Notes: generated by a model from the letters alone, not told the origin. A DNA stretch of 64,000 nt from Macrostomum hystrix (GCA_950097015.1 CATNEN010000025.1:744001-808000), one strand, 5' to 3'; shown: positions 13,205-24,840, numbered from the stretch's first letter. A program made the numbers and translations.

Positions 13205-14040
13205 TCCTGACAAAGTAAAAAATGAATGCAAATATGTTCCAGTTTTCTGCTGCCATTTAATTCTACTTAGAAATCATGTGCTTTATCGATGAGATTAGAG
13301 ATCAAACACAAATCTCTGAAGGGCCAGCGACCCCTGTCGCAGAGACTGACCCTCCCCTCCCCTAGATCCAACACTGGTGACAATTACGCAATGTCCGTCC
13401 GAACTGATGATATTCCGAACTAATGGGAATAAAAATTAATGGTGCTAATTTGGTCTATTGATTTGGTCTTACCTGTGGAATCACCCCTTAGGCGGAGTAT
13501 AAGCACAAATGCGATTATACACATTTTCAGTAATATTAGCACCATCGGTTTTTATCGTATTATCACTTTATTAATTGTTTTTATTTAAGTTCAGTGGGTG
13601 GCTTTTCAAGTTGAAAGTTGTTCCAATTGCCAGGTAAACACATCGCATTAGAAACTTTGTTTTCAAATTCTTGGTTCAATTATGCATGGTTGCGTAACCG
13701 AATCTCTACATGCTGTCTCAATGTCTTTTTAATATCTCCAGGCCATGATCATTGCCTAATTTAGATCCACTCACTATACACCTCTTTATCTAGTCACTAG
13801 CCACTTAGTGTCTACGCCTTATGTCCTCTATCTACGAGTATAATTTGCTTCATCAAAATGTCCCTAGTATTCATGAGCATTAATCTCGTTCAAAAATAGT
13901 TTTCTAATCCCCAATCCACAGTCTCCTTACAATCGAATCCCCATTTCCTAACGATCATCCACTGTTAATCCGAAATCCCCATTTCCCAACAATCAAATCC
14001 TCATTCTTCCTACTGTTCAATTTCCCATACACCTTTTCTA
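13205..14040. other. Unique spacer grading into an array
   Basis: AT-rich single-copy DNA. From about 13910, diverged forerunners of the next array appear (AATCCCCATTTCC, CAATCAAATCC), so the array boundary is gradual here rather than sharp. No gene seen. Confidence 0.5.
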
Positions 14041-14815
14041 TCAAATGCCCATTCTCCCTGCTATCAAATCCCCATTCTCCCTAATATCAAATCCCCATTC
14101 TCCCTACTATCAAATCCCCATTCTCCCTGCTATCAAATCCCCATTCTCCCTACTATCAAATCCCAATTCTCCCTGCTATCAAATCCCATTCTCCCTGCTA
14201 TCAAATCCCCATTCTCCCTACTATCAAATCCCCATTCTCCCTACTATCAAATCCCCATTCTCCCTGCTATCAAATCCCCATTCTCCCTAATATCAAATCC
14301 CCATTCTCCCTACTTCCAAATCCCCATTCTCCCTACTATCAAATCCCCATTCTCCCTACTATCAAATCCTCATTCTCCCTACTATCAAATCCCCATTCTC
14401 CCTACTATCAAATCCCCATTCTCCCTACTATCAAATCCCCATTCTCCCTACTTCCAAATCCCCATTCTCCCTACTTCCAAATCCCCATTCTCCCTACTAT
14501 CAAATCCCCATTCTCCCTGCTATCAAATCCCCATTCTCCCTACTTCCAAATCCCCATTCTCCCTACTATCAAATCCCCATTCTCCCTACTATCAAATCCC
14601 CATTCTCCCTACTATCAAATCCCCATTCTCCCTACTATCAAATCCCCATTCTCCCTACTTCCAAATCCCCATTCTCCCTACTTCCAAATCCCCATTCTCC
14701 CTACTATCAAATCCCCATTCTCCCTACTATCAAATCCCCATTCTCCCTAATATCAAATCCCCATTCTCCCTACTATCAAATACCTATTCTTCCTACTATC
14801 AAATCCCCATTCTTC
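14041..14815. repeat. 23-bp tandem array
   Basis: About 33 copies of a 23-bp unit with core CTATCAAATCCCCATTCTCC. Variants replace CTATC with TTCC, AATATC or GCTATC. The edges are degenerate on both sides, as expected if unequal crossing-over homogenises only the centre. Confidence 0.95.
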
Positions 14816-14819
14816 CTTT

Positions 14820-15906
14820 TTCTATTTCCAATTCTTCCCATGCAAGTTTAATCCGAATATTAATAATCCTTTTCAATTTAAATCCGCACGTTTTTAAGCC
14901 AAAAGCTAGATTTCCGACTTACTAAAAAACCACTTTTTTACATGTAGGTCCAATAATTGTAAATTGTAAATTGAATGACAAAGCTATGCTAATAAGCATT
15001 TTTAATGTCCTGTAACATCTTGGAATTGAGTTGCCAATGCACGCAGGAATATTAAGCTCGGCTGTGTTATTTCCAGATGTAGGAAGATATGAAGGTGGGT
15101 TGGAAATTATAAGCTATAATTGATCAGTGGGATCAAATTGGGATCTAAGGAGTAGGGGAGGCGGCAGTAATTTATAGTATAAACCACACAGCAGTTCAGA
15201 TCACATGCTGGCTTAGCCAACGAGTTGCATAAGCCGCATTTGTCTTCTATAGGATATTAAAGCATAGCTTCAGGCTAACCAAATTCCCTTGCCCCAAATG
15301 TAACAACAGCACAGCGGCAGAGTTGAAAATGATGTGACAGGCCGCCTCCTTTGGCTAGGCGCTCATTTTATTCATTTTATTATTTTCCCCCTCAGTCTGC
15401 CACATTCCGGTTAAGAAGATCCCATGGATTGGTTTAGGCGCCATCCAGCTTGCGCAAGCCTCTTGTGCAAGATGTGTGTGTTGGTGAGAAGGCAGTGGGC
15501 CGTGTGTGTCTGGCTGCCCTCTCGCTTCTATTGGAAACTTGCATGTGGGTGTGGGGGGCCCTGTGGTGGAGGGCGCGCTGGCCTCGAGGGGGGTCTTCGC
15601 GGCGGCGGAGGCGGGTTTTGGGGTGGCTGGGGCAGCCGCAGGTCTGCCATTGGCTGTGAGAGTGGAAGGGCGCCTGACGCGCTTTCCAAAATCGGTTGCA
15701 CTCCCACCCCACGCCAACCCCTCAGATCGAGCGCGCGTTTAGCCAAGGGCTATTAAAGTGTGCGCAAGAGTTTATTCAGGCCCAACGTTGCAGTAATAGG
15801 TTATAGAATAAGAATTGAAATTAGGCCTAGTTTGCGAATACAACAGGAGGCCACGCTCTAGCACAGGTCCATTCGTTGAGCACACCCCGGAGCACTTTTA
15901 TTAGCC
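14820..15906. other. 5' flank of the 15907 gene, with a GC-rich stretch
   Basis: 14820-15340 is AT-rich. 15400-15740 is GC-rich with a strongly G-biased plus strand around 15545-15640 (runs such as GGGGGGCCC and GGCGGCGGAGGCGGG). Overlapping open frames on both strands here are a composition effect. CTATTAAAG at about 15750 is a possible TATA-like element, roughly 155 bp upstream of the ATG. I cannot place the transcription start. Confidence 0.4.
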
Positions 15907-16608
15907 ATGCCACGAGAGTCAGCCGCTAGTCCGTTTGAACAGTTTCTCAAGGCCGAGTCCGGCCTCATCCAGCGACTTGGCGGAGACGCGGACGACAGAA
16001 TCTTTGAGCTGAGCACCTGGGAGGCAGCCGACCGCGACCTTCTGGGCCTGTTCCCCGCCATCTCCAGCGCCCTGTCCGTGCTGGGAGACGAGCCCGCTCG
16101 GCTGCCGCTGCGGCTGGAGGCCGCCTCCACTCCGGACGAAACTCGGCAGTCGTCGCCCTGCTCGCTGACCGGCAGCTCCTCGGCCTCGGAGTCGTCGGCC
16201 TGCAGCTCGGCGGCTTCGTCTCGCAGCTCGGCGGGCCGCCGGTCGCCGACCGTCCAAAGCCAGACGGCCCGCTGGTGCCGACCCGGCCTGAAGGACCTTC
16301 AGCTGCTCGTCAGCAGGGAGGACGTGGCCAGCATCCCCAGGGCCTCCTCCATCGAGGAGGTGCTGGCGCTGCTCAGCAAGGATGACGTCATCGCCGTGCC
16401 CACCCACCACGGCGGCGTCATCCTGTACGAGGTGACCTACCTGGACGACCTGGCGACTCAGCAGCCGCCGACCGTCATCCCGCCGAGTCCGGACGATCCA
16501 GCGACTCAACTGAGCCCGGAGGTGTTCAATCTGTTCCTGCAGAACGAGGAGCTGCTGGGCAAGTACCAGGAATCGGTTCTGGCCCTCCAGCCCGGCCTGA
16601 TGTGCTAG
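15907..16608 (+). CDS. Unrecognised single-exon protein, 233 aa
   Basis: I do not recognise this family. The ATG follows TTTTATTAGCC, an acceptor-like AG two bases upstream of the start, so the mRNA may be trans-spliced or have a 5' intron. The N-terminal ~60 residues look helical (SPFEQFLKAESGLIQRLGG, then DRDLLGLFPAISSALSVLG). Residues ~75-120 are Ser/Ala-rich and probably disordered. Residues ~125-180 look folded (KDLQLLVSREDV, then SSIEEVLALLSKDDVIAVP). A proline-rich linker with a partial internal repeat (DDLATQ and DDPATQ) precedes a helical C-terminus ending in Met-Cys. There is no signal peptide or membrane segment. Codon use is GC-rich, and the reverse-strand frame across it is a shadow. 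It is followed by a long AT-rich 3' region. Confidence 0.62.
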   Translation: MPRESAASPFEQFLKAESGLIQRLGGDADDRIFELSTWEAADRDLLGLFPAISSALSVLGDEPARLPLRLEAASTPDETRQSSPCSLTGSSSASESSACSSAASSRSSAGRRSPTVQSQTARWCRPGLKDLQLLVSREDVASIPRASSIEEVLALLSKDDVIAVPTHHGGVILYEVTYLDDLATQQPPTVIPPSPDDPATQLSPEVFNLFLQNEELLGKYQESVLALQPGLMC

Positions 16609-17500
16609 GGCCCGCATTTCCTTTTTTGACACCTGTTCACTGTTTTACCTAGAATTGCACTTGCTTAGCAACCGAAAGCGACAAACAACCTGAAAGCAAA
16701 AAAAGATTTTAGACAAGCATCAGTTAGTAGTGAATAGAGTAGCTTCAACTCTATAAAGTGCAATGTTTATTGTGTCACATTTTTGTTTAAATCCAATTCT
16801 TTGTTATCATTGTTAAGAAAGCAATTATTCGTGGTTGATTTGTTTTTTCTCACAGTTCTTTGTGCATTGTTTTGTTAGGTTATTCGGTAGGGCAAGTTCA
16901 AAATAACTAAGAACCTTTCAGATGGCACACTCCTACAACTCTTAACCTCGCACTATTAAGTTTGCTTAAATGCTCCACTGTTTTGCAACAATTTCACTAT
17001 AAAAGAGTGAACAATTTTGTACTTTCACAAATAGTTTTTTTGTTTGAACAGTTTTACTTTTAATTGTATATTTTATTCACTGCAAGCATATGAAGCACTC
17101 GCAGTTTTACTAGTAGTAATATCTATCTATTTTTCTCCTTCAATTCAAACTGCCTTAAATCTAGTACGTTACTAGAGCATATAATTATTTATAACATCTG
17201 CACGTGTAATTTTTTATTATTTTTTTCCTGTGTTTTCCTGTTTTTTACTGTTTTAGCGTTTTAGCTGCTGTTTCAATTTGTTTACAAAACTATGCACTCA
17301 TTCTGCAATGCTGCGTAAAGTAATCTAAAGTCTTTGTATTCCTCAACTGTCTTTGTAACTCGTTGCTTTCTCTGCGTATTGCTAAGGTCTTTGTGCTAAA
17401 GTTGTAAATTGAAACAATTTAATATTACCGGTCATCTAATAATAATTTTAAAAGCAGTCAATGCTTTGTATTCAGTTTGATTTCGATTGAACCAAGTCAA
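16609..17500 (+). other. Probable 3' UTR and intergenic DNA
   Basis: AT-rich with many poly-T runs directly after the 15907-16608 stop codon. UGUA-type elements such as TGTATATTTTATT near 17065 resemble PUF-protein sites, but the match is loose. I find no clear AATAAA, so the transcript end is uncertain. Confidence 0.35.
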
Positions 17501-17539
17501 AAGGCCTTAAAAATTTGCTTCAGCACCAAACCAACCAGT

Positions 17540-18110
17540 ACAGTGGGGTAGACAGGTAAATATGTGCCAGTGAAGTGGAGTAGACAGAGGTAAATAGGTA
17601 CCAGTGAAGTGGAGTAGACTGTGAGGTAAATAGGTACCAGTGTAGTGGAGTAGACTGTGAGGTAAATAGGTACAAGTGCAGTGCTGGAGTAGACTGTGAG
17701 GTAAATAGCTACCAGTGCAGTGGAGTAGACTGTGAGGTAGATAGGTACCACTACAGTGGAGTAGACTGAGATAAATAGGTGCCAGTGCAGTGCAGGAGTA
17801 GACTGTGAGGTAGATAGGTACCACTACAGTGGAGTAGACTGAGATTAATAGGTGCCTGTGCAGTGCAGGAGTAGACTGTGAGGTAGATAGGTACCACTAC
17901 AGTGGAGTAGACTGAGATTAATAGGTGCCAGTGCAGTGCAGGAGTAGACTGTGAGGTAGATAGGTACCACTACAGTGGAGTAGACTGAGATTAATAGGTG
18001 CCAGTGCAGTGCAGGAGTAGACTGTTAGGTAGATAGGTACCACTACAGTGGAGTAGACTGAGATAAATAGGTGCCAGTGCAGTGGAGTAGACTGTGAGGT
18101 AAGGCTGCAG
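17540..18110. repeat. ~36/73-bp compound tandem array
   Basis: Two related half-units alternate. One contains GTAGACTGTGAGGTAGATAG followed by GTACCACTACAGTGGA. The other contains GTAGACTGAGATTAATAGGT followed by GCCAGTGCAGTGCAGGA. Together they make a ~73-bp higher-order unit repeated about five times. The left part (17540-17740) has only the simpler ~36-40-bp unit, so the dimer probably arose later. Confidence 0.92.
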
Positions 18111-18114
18111 AGTG

Positions 18115-19085
18115 TGTGAATGCTGTTAGAGTAGGCTGGTAGATACCAGTGAACTCAGCAAAGCAGCTTTTTATATGCTTGAAGCAGCTATCTCAATGTA
18201 GTTAAATGAAACAGAGGGCATTTCTAAGCCTAGCAATGCACAAGTCATATAAAAAGACACACAGAAGAAGACAAGAAATCTAAAGATCACGGACGATCTG
18301 AAGCGGGTCCAGCTGACTGACGAGGAAGTCAAGCCTTCAAGATGGCTTGCGCAATCGGGGTTGGGGGTCTTAAGGTGAGGGGGGAAATTTCTCCCCTCAA
18401 TGGGTGCTTTTTTGCGCTTCGCTTTCGGGCCGGGAAATTTTCGAGGGGCTTTTTTCCGGTTTGAAGCGCATTCGGCCACGCCCCGGTGACTCTCTGTGTG
18501 GCTGTCCCGTCTATACGGGTCTCCGGCCCATCGGTTGCGCCACCAACCCAAAGGAGGATTCCGCGACTGGGGAAATCGAGATAAGGGGAGACGGTGCGGT
18601 GGGTGGGACGCAACCGGGGATTGTTTTTCATTGCAAGCGGACATCTTTTACTTTACCTTTACTTTTTTCCTCGGCCGCCTATTAGACTGCAGTGAGGGTG
18701 GAGTCTGCCTCGGGGAGGCTCTCGTGATGTTGAGAACTCGATCTTAATACCACAATGGGATTTCAATAGTAGAATGGGATTCGAAGTCTCCTCCCACCCT
18801 CAATTTTCAAATAGACGTATTAGGGATAAATTTGGTGTTTAGGCGTGTGCGTGAACTAGGGAAATTTATCCCCATAAGAATGGGATGTTGCAACTGAGGA
18901 AGAGGGCCACGGCTGGTTGCTTCTGAGAAGCTGGTGGCTGGTAAACCTGTCATTAGGGGAAGCCAGTTTTTCACGGGTGTGGAGCTACTTTGGCTTCTGC
19001 GGTCTCCGGGTGGCTGGCCTGGGTTTTGTCAATGCTTGCGTTTTTTGGCTAGAAAAATGGCTCAGCTGTGACCTCCGGCTAAAGT
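18115..19085. other. GC-rich, CpG-bearing unique segment
   Basis: Composition changes sharply to GC-rich around 18290-18740. It contains GGGGGGAAATTTCTCCCC (near-palindromic, about 18379-18396) and a second GGGAAATTTTC at about 18434. Open frames of 83-157 codons occur on both strands, but none matches a family I know. It could be a promoter island, a decayed transposon or an exon of an unrecognised gene. Confidence 0.35.
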
Positions 19086-19099
19086 GAGCAGGGACATTG

Positions 19100-20052
19100 C
19101 GGAGTGAGTGAGTGAGTGAGTGAGTGAGTGAGTGAGTGCGTGCGTGAGTGAGTTCGTGAGTGAGTGAGTGAGTGAGTGAGTGAGTGAGTGCGTGCGTGAG
19201 TGAGTGAGTGAGTGAGTGAGTGAGTGAGTGAGTGAGTGAGTGAGTGAGTGAGTGAGTGAGTGAGTGAGTGAGTAAGTGAGTGAGTGAGTGAGTGAGTGAG
19301 TGAGTGAGTGAGTGAGTGAGTGAGTGAGTAAGTGAGTAAGTGAGTATGTGAGTGAGTGAGTAAGTGGGTGAGTGAGTTAGTCATTGAGTCAGTGAGTGAG
19401 TGAGTGAGTGAATAAGTGGGTGAGTGAGTAAGTGAGTAAGTAAGTGAGTGAGTGAGTGAGTGAGTGAGTGAGTGAGTGAGTGAGTGAGTGAGTGAGTGAG
19501 TGAGTGAGTGAGTAAGTGGGTGAGTGAGTAAGTGATTAAGTGAGTGAGTGAGTAAGTGAGTGGGTGAGTGAGTGAGTGAGTGAGTGAGTGAGTGAGTGAG
19601 TGAGTGAGTGCGTGCGTGAGTGAGTTCGTGAGTGAGTGAGTGAGTGAGTGAGTGAGTGAGTGCGTGCGTGAGTGAGTGAGTAAGTGAGTGAGTGAGTGAT
19701 TGAGTGAGTGAGTGAGTGAGTGAGTGAGTGAGTGAGTGAGTAAGTGAGTGAGTGAGTGAGTGAGTGAGTGAGTGAGTGAGTGAGTGAGTAAGTGAGTAAG
19801 TGAGTATGTGAGTGAGTGAGTAAGTGGGTGAGTGAGTTAGTCATTGAGTCAGTGAGTGAGTGAGTGAGTGAATAAGTGGGTGAGTGAGTAAGTGAGTAAG
19901 TGAGTGAGTGAGTGAGTGAGTGAGTGAGTGAGTGAGTGAGTGAGTGAGTGAGTGAGTGAGTGAGTGAGTAAGTGGGTGAGTGAGTAAGTGAGTAAGTGAG
20001 TGAGTGAGTAAGTGAGTGGGTGAGTGAGTGAGTGAGTGAGTGAGTGAATGAA
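19100..20052. repeat. (GTGA)n tetranucleotide array
   Basis: About 950 bp of GTGA/GAGT repeats with interruptions (GTGCGTGCGTGAGTGAGTTC, GTCATTGAGTCA). The interruption pattern occurs twice, about 460-470 bp apart (19138 and 19608; 19375 and 19835), so a large block of the array was itself duplicated. Minus-strand Thr-His-Ser-Leu open frames are artefacts. Confidence 0.97.
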
Positions 20053-21190
20053 TACGCCGAAAATTAAACAACTGGAGTCATGAATCAATCAGTTCATCAA
20101 AGAGTTCATGTGTAAGTGAATGAAAAGCGACATAGTGATTGAGTGAGGTAGGCCCATGCGGTATTGAAATTGCATTAAATGACACAATGCGTCACAAACC
20201 GTAGTTCGCTGTTGGCTCCACTTGTCAGAATTTTTTACTGACAGAATTAAATTATCAACTATGAATGAAATAATTGAACTGATAAAGATGATGAATAGAT
20301 ACATCGCCAAATTTGCATGACTAAACAATGTGCGGGCTTAGAAAAGTAATTGGACACCGCCAGATAAGGAAAATGTGCAAAATATGCTAATCTTAATGTC
20401 AGTTAAAATCAGTCTACATCATATGGCTAATGATGTCCAAATGATTCATATATATATATATATATACAGATGAAGCATGTGGCACTCGCCAATGTTTGAG
20501 ATCAATCTCAAATCTATCCAGTCATGCAAAATGTGAATTTAAGCCTCTCAAATTGAGCACAAATTTTTCTAAAAGCCTCGCCTCGAGTTCCAGCCCGGAT
20601 ACCGCGATAGGTGCATGATGAGGGATGTGCTCAGTGTGCTCAGACGCGCAATCTGTCTCCAAAATCTCCAAAATTTTTCCCATCCGCGCAGCCAGGTGTG
20701 CTAATTTTGTGGGCAAAAAATCCCAGAGTCAAACCCCTGCGGAATGCATGTTAATATAACCCATTGTCCCTAATAAACAGAACAATAGAAGTCTTCAAGA
20801 TTTTTAAGGTACAAAAGAGTTCCTATAGTCAATTGTGTCTGTCTTAAGCTCCTCAAGGCATTCAAGGGTCACGATAAAGTCACTTATATAGTGAGCAATC
20901 ACGCCCTCCACCTGTGAATGATGACGGAACGGCTGAGAAAGAAAGCAGAGATTTATTTGACAGATTGACTGATAAGAAAACAAGATCCGACTATAGTCAT
21001 GTTGAATGAAATACATATTGTTATTCATACGCGTGTGCCCGTCTGAAAACCACATTCATTTATTCATGTATTTATTTGTATACACACTATTTGAACAAAC
21101 ACGGAACATAATAGATACAACACATCACGCAGTAACTTTTTTATTTTAAACCCACCCATTCTTTTTTTAGTACCATCAAATAAACAAATG
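20053..21190. other. Unique AT-rich spacer
   Basis: Includes a short (TA)n run at about 20450-20466. Minus-strand frames of 64-83 codons have no recognisable features. No gene supported. Confidence 0.45.
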
Positions 21191-21209
21191 ATAAAAATAC
21201 GTCTCAACT

Positions 21210-21480
21210 CACTCCTGTCTCATCTCTCCCGTCTCATCTCCCCTGTGTCGCATCTCTCCCTGTCTCATCTCTCCCTTGTCTCATCTCTCCCGTCTCATCT
21301 CTCCCCCGTGTCTCATCTCTCCCCTGTGTCTCATCTCTCCCCTGTCTCATCTCTCCCCTGTCTCATCTCTCCCCTGTCTCATCTCTCCCCTGTCTCATCT
21401 CTCCCCTGTGTCTCATCTCTCCCCTGTCTCATATCTCCCCTGTCTCTTCTCTCCCCCGTCTCATCTCTATGCTGTCTCAA
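21210..21480. repeat. ~16-bp TCTCATCTCTCCCCTG array
   Basis: About 16 copies of TCTCATCTCTCCCCTG with small length changes. The core TCTCATCTCT resembles the array at 12.5-13.2 kb, suggesting recurrent origin from similar pyrimidine sequence. The right edge decays into degenerate units until about 21600. Confidence 0.93.
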
Positions 21481-21599
21481 ACTTCCCTATCTTATTTTTT
21501 CTATGTCCTATCTTTCCACTGTCCGAGCTCAGTATCCTGTCGCATCCTTCCCCACTTTTTAATCTCTCTCGTGTTTCATTTTTCTAATGCCTCATCTCC

Positions 21600-22285
21600 A
21601 GTCATTTCCGCCCACTGTCTACTATAAGATTCTCTCAGTGTCCCGTCGGGCATAATCAGCGTTATATTTTATGATCTTTGTAGATCGTTAAGTTAAGTAA
21701 TATACCGTGTGCACACACACTGGTTGGCATGGTTACTAACATTAGACTCATACTATTTTGTTTTAGGAGTATAAATTAACCAGAATTGCGCAATCACAGG
21801 ACAGCAATTCACTCAGATTTTGTTTCGATATTTTTCTTCCATCGAGTGTTTAGTTATAGTTTGACTATTTCGATTAAAATGCCTTGACAACAGGAAAAAA
21901 TAGACAGTGAAAGTGTCATCATTTAAAGTTACTTGAAAGGCCAGAGAAGTAACACTTCAGGGAAGTATCTGAATTTTGGCCTTGGCTTTGGCTTTCTAGT
22001 TGGCCTTAGGATTCATAATTTGGGTCTATGGATAGGGTTCTGTTTGAATTTGCAAAAGCCAATGCGCAAGAACCACTTATGCATAAGACTTGTTGCTACG
22101 ACAAACTGGGTATTTTACGAGTAGAATGCAAACATCACCCTGATAAAAAAATATATTTTGCATGGGAGAGGCCAAGAAACCTACCTGAAATGATAAAATC
22201 ACATCAAAGAGATATTTGTGGACAACAGATTATGTTTGACTAAATATTTTCTGTCGACCATAAAGAAAATGTGCCTATTTATAAA
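21600..22285. other. Unique spacer
   Basis: Frames of 63-71 codons at 21933-22243 (+) lack domain features. No convincing gene. Confidence 0.4.
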
Positions 22286-22287
22286 GC

Positions 22288-22557
22288 TCTCTCCCTCTCC
22301 ATCAATCTCTGTCTCTCCATCAATCTCTGTCTCCTTCAATCTCTGTCTCTCCATCAATCTCTGTCTCCATCAATCTCTGTCTCCTTCAATCTCTGTCTCT
22401 CCATCAATCTCTGTCTCTCCATCAATCTCTGTCTCCTTCAATCTCTGTCTCTCCATCAATCTCTGTCTCCATCAATCTCTGTCTCCATCAATCTCTGTCT
22501 CCATCAATCTCTGTCTCCATCAATCTCTGTCTCCATCAATCTCTGTCTCCATCAATC
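22288..22557. repeat. CAATCTCTGTCTC(TC)CAT array
   Basis: Units of 16 or 18 bp built on CATCAATCTCTGTCTC. The same motif makes the larger array at 23.7-24.75 kb, about 1.1 kb away, so the two are related or one was seeded from the other. Confidence 0.94.
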
Positions 22558-22645
22558 TTCATGTACTACATTCCCGTAGTTCAGTGCTTCATGTACTACA
22601 TTCCCGTAGTTCAGTGCTTCATGTACTACATTCCCGTAGTTCAGT
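22558..22645. repeat. 30-bp triplication
   Basis: Three near-identical copies of a 30-bp unit with core CATGTACTACATTCCCGTAG. It joins the CAATCTCTG array directly. Perfect identity between copies implies a recent event. Confidence 0.93.
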
Positions 22646-23440
22646 ACAAATTGTCAGTTTATATTGAAATAAGATTGCCATTACATAAAGTGAAATTTTG
22701 CGTTTAGGTGAAACGGTTAAACAAAACCAACATGAATCGAACTGTGCAGAAACAGTTTCATCACCAATTATATTTATTGGATTCCAATCTAGTTTAGAAA
22801 GACAGAAATGACAAATTTAATGCAGATACGATTAAAGAATAAAGTTCGTTTGCGTTTGAAATTTCTCCTTATACGAAGTAAAATGTGTCATAGGTGAAAT
22901 ACTGCACGAAAATTATGAAAGTAAAACAGAACGATTATAACGAATTTTGAGGCAACACAATACAAAATGTACAAAATCATTCTTCTCATACTACTTGATT
23001 TATTTGATATTTCAGCAAGTAGTGTATACCACATTTTTCAGATATAAAATACAAGTTGCATCGCTGCATAAAAACTGGATAAAACAATTAGTGTTTAGCA
23101 GAATCAACGAATGCATAGAAAATTACAAAGAAAAATAAACAAATGAGAAGCAATTCTATTTCGTATTCTGTTAGATACTGAGATTAATTTACGAGCTCGT
23201 ACAACATCCACAAATATGACAAGTCCAGTTTTTTTAACCCCGGCTCAATGTATTTGCCACCTCATCTCACCGCTGATTGTGATTGAAAACCAACTTAAAT
23301 AAAATTAAGCTTACAACTAAGAAATTGGAACAAAATCTTTAAACGCAACTTTACTGATCAAAAGTATGTGACTCGCAATGATTTTGCAAAATCACAGTTT
23401 ATATTTTCTGGTAAAGAATAAAAAGAACATTACTTTTTAT
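22646..23440. other. Unique AT-rich spacer
   Basis: No array, gene or transposon end seen. One 63-codon plus-strand frame (22947-23138) is not convincing. Confidence 0.45.
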
Positions 23441-23442
23441 TG

Positions 23443-23690
23443 GCAGGGGTCAGTGTTAGAGCGGTTAACACGTTTGTCTCTCTAGCGTTTGTCCCTGAGC
23501 TCGATTCCGCGGCGAGGCCAAATTCATTTGAGGCGTAGTCGCGGAGAGAACGCTTGGGGGCTTGTCGTACAATTTACACCCTTGAGGGCCAAGGCACAGT
23601 GAGTGTACACTGCCTGACGATGAGAAAGTCAGCGCAGATGTACACACCTGTGTGAGTGTGTGCTCAGGAGTCAGCGAAATGGCCAGAACT
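23443..23690 (+). mobile_element. tRNA-derived SINE copy (head plus body)
   Basis: The head reads like a pol III promoter: TGTTAGAGCGGTTAAC resembles an A box, and GAGCTCGATTCC 45 bp later resembles a B box. A GC-rich body follows, with TGTACACTGCCTGACGATGA and CAGATGTACACACCTGTGTG. The element runs directly into the CAATCTCTG array, as SINEs often end in simple repeats. Body sequence differs from the 29.1-kb SINE, so it may be a second family. Confidence 0.55.
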
Positions 23691-23699
23691 GCTTCCTCG

Positions 23700-24748
23700 C
23701 CGTCAATCTCTGTCTCTCCATCAATCTCTGTCTCTCCACCAATCTCTGCCTCATCATCAATCTCTGTATCTCCATCAATCTCTGTCTCCATCAATCTCTG
23801 CCTCATCATCAATCTCTGTATCTCCATCAATCTCTGTCTCTCCATCAATCTCTGCCTCATCATCAATCTGTCTCTCATTAATCTCTGTCTCCATCAATCT
23901 CTGTCTCCATCAATCTCTGCCTCATCATCAATCTGTCTCTCATCAATCTCTGTCTCCATCAATCTCTGCCTCATCATCAATCTCTGCCTCATCATCAATC
24001 TCTGTATCTCCATCAATCTCTGTCTCTCCATCAATCTCTGCCTCATCATCAATCTGTCTCTCATTAATCTCTGTCTCCATCAATCTCTGTCTCCATCAAT
24101 CTCTGCCTCATCATCAATCTGTCTCTCATCAATCTCTGTCTCCATCAATCTCTGCCTCATCATCAATCTGTCTCTCATTAATCTCTGTCTCCATCAATCT
24201 CTGTCTCATCATCAATCTGTCTCTCATTAATCTCTGTCTCCATCAATCTCTGTCTCTCCATCAATCTCTGCCTCATCATCAATCTGTCTCTCATTAATCT
24301 CTGTCTCCATCAATCTCTGCCTCTCCATCAATCTCTGCCTCATCATCAATCTCTGCCTCATCATTAATCTCTGTCTCCATCAATCTCTGTCTCAATCAAT
24401 CTCTGCCTCTCCATCAATCTCTGTCTCAATCAATCTCTGCCTCTCCATCAATCTCTGCCTCATCATCAATCTCTGTCTCTCCATCAATCTCAGCCTCTCC
24501 ATCAATCTCTGCCTCATCATCAATCTCTGTCTCAATCAATCTCTGCCTCTCCATCAATCTCTGTCTCAATCAATCTCTGCCTCTCCATCAATCTCTGCCT
24601 CATCATCAATCTCTGTCTCTCCATCAATCTCAGCCTCTCCATCAATCTCTGCCTCATCATCAATCTCTGTCTCTCCATCAATCTCTGTCTCTCCATCAAT
24701 CTCTGTCTCTCCATCAATCTCTGTCTCCATCAATCTCTGCCTCTCCAG
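23700..24748. repeat. CAATCTCTG(T/C)CTC compound minisatellite
   Basis: More than 60 copies of 12-18-bp units built on CATCAATCTCTGTCTC, with TCATCATCAATCTCTGCC variants. Blocks of several hundred bases are duplicated (for example 23820-23940 and 24000-24120). All six frames are largely open and produce Ser/Ile/Asn/Leu-rich or Glu/Arg/Met-rich frames, which are artefacts. Confidence 0.96.
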
Positions 24749-24759
24749 TAGCCCATTTC

Positions 24760-24840
24760 TGGCCAAATGTACAGCCTTTCAGTCTGTGGACTGGGGAGGA
24801 CGCCACACCCTCGAATTCTACCCCAACTCGGGAATAAGTG
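24760..24840 (-). mobile_element. SINE tail fragment
   Basis: Contains TTCAGTCTGTGGACTGGGGA followed by GGACGCCACACCCTCG, matching the tail of the SINE at 29.1 kb (same orientation). Only the 3' part is present. It abuts the CAATCTCTG array, opposite to the SINE that borders the array's other end. Confidence 0.6.

Noticed and set aside
15355-15756. Several overlapping frames on both strands in the GC-rich region
   Set aside because: High GC lowers stop frequency; no domain, and frames compete with each other.
15919-16632. 237-codon minus-strand frame
   Set aside because: Exact antisense shadow of the plus-strand gene, which has the better start and plausible protein composition.
19079-20088. 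Thr-His-Ser-Leu repeat proteins
   Set aside because: Microsatellite translation in frames with no stops.
23443-23520. A functional tRNA gene
   Set aside because: A and B boxes are present, but I could not fold a full cloverleaf with acceptor stem; better explained as a SINE head.
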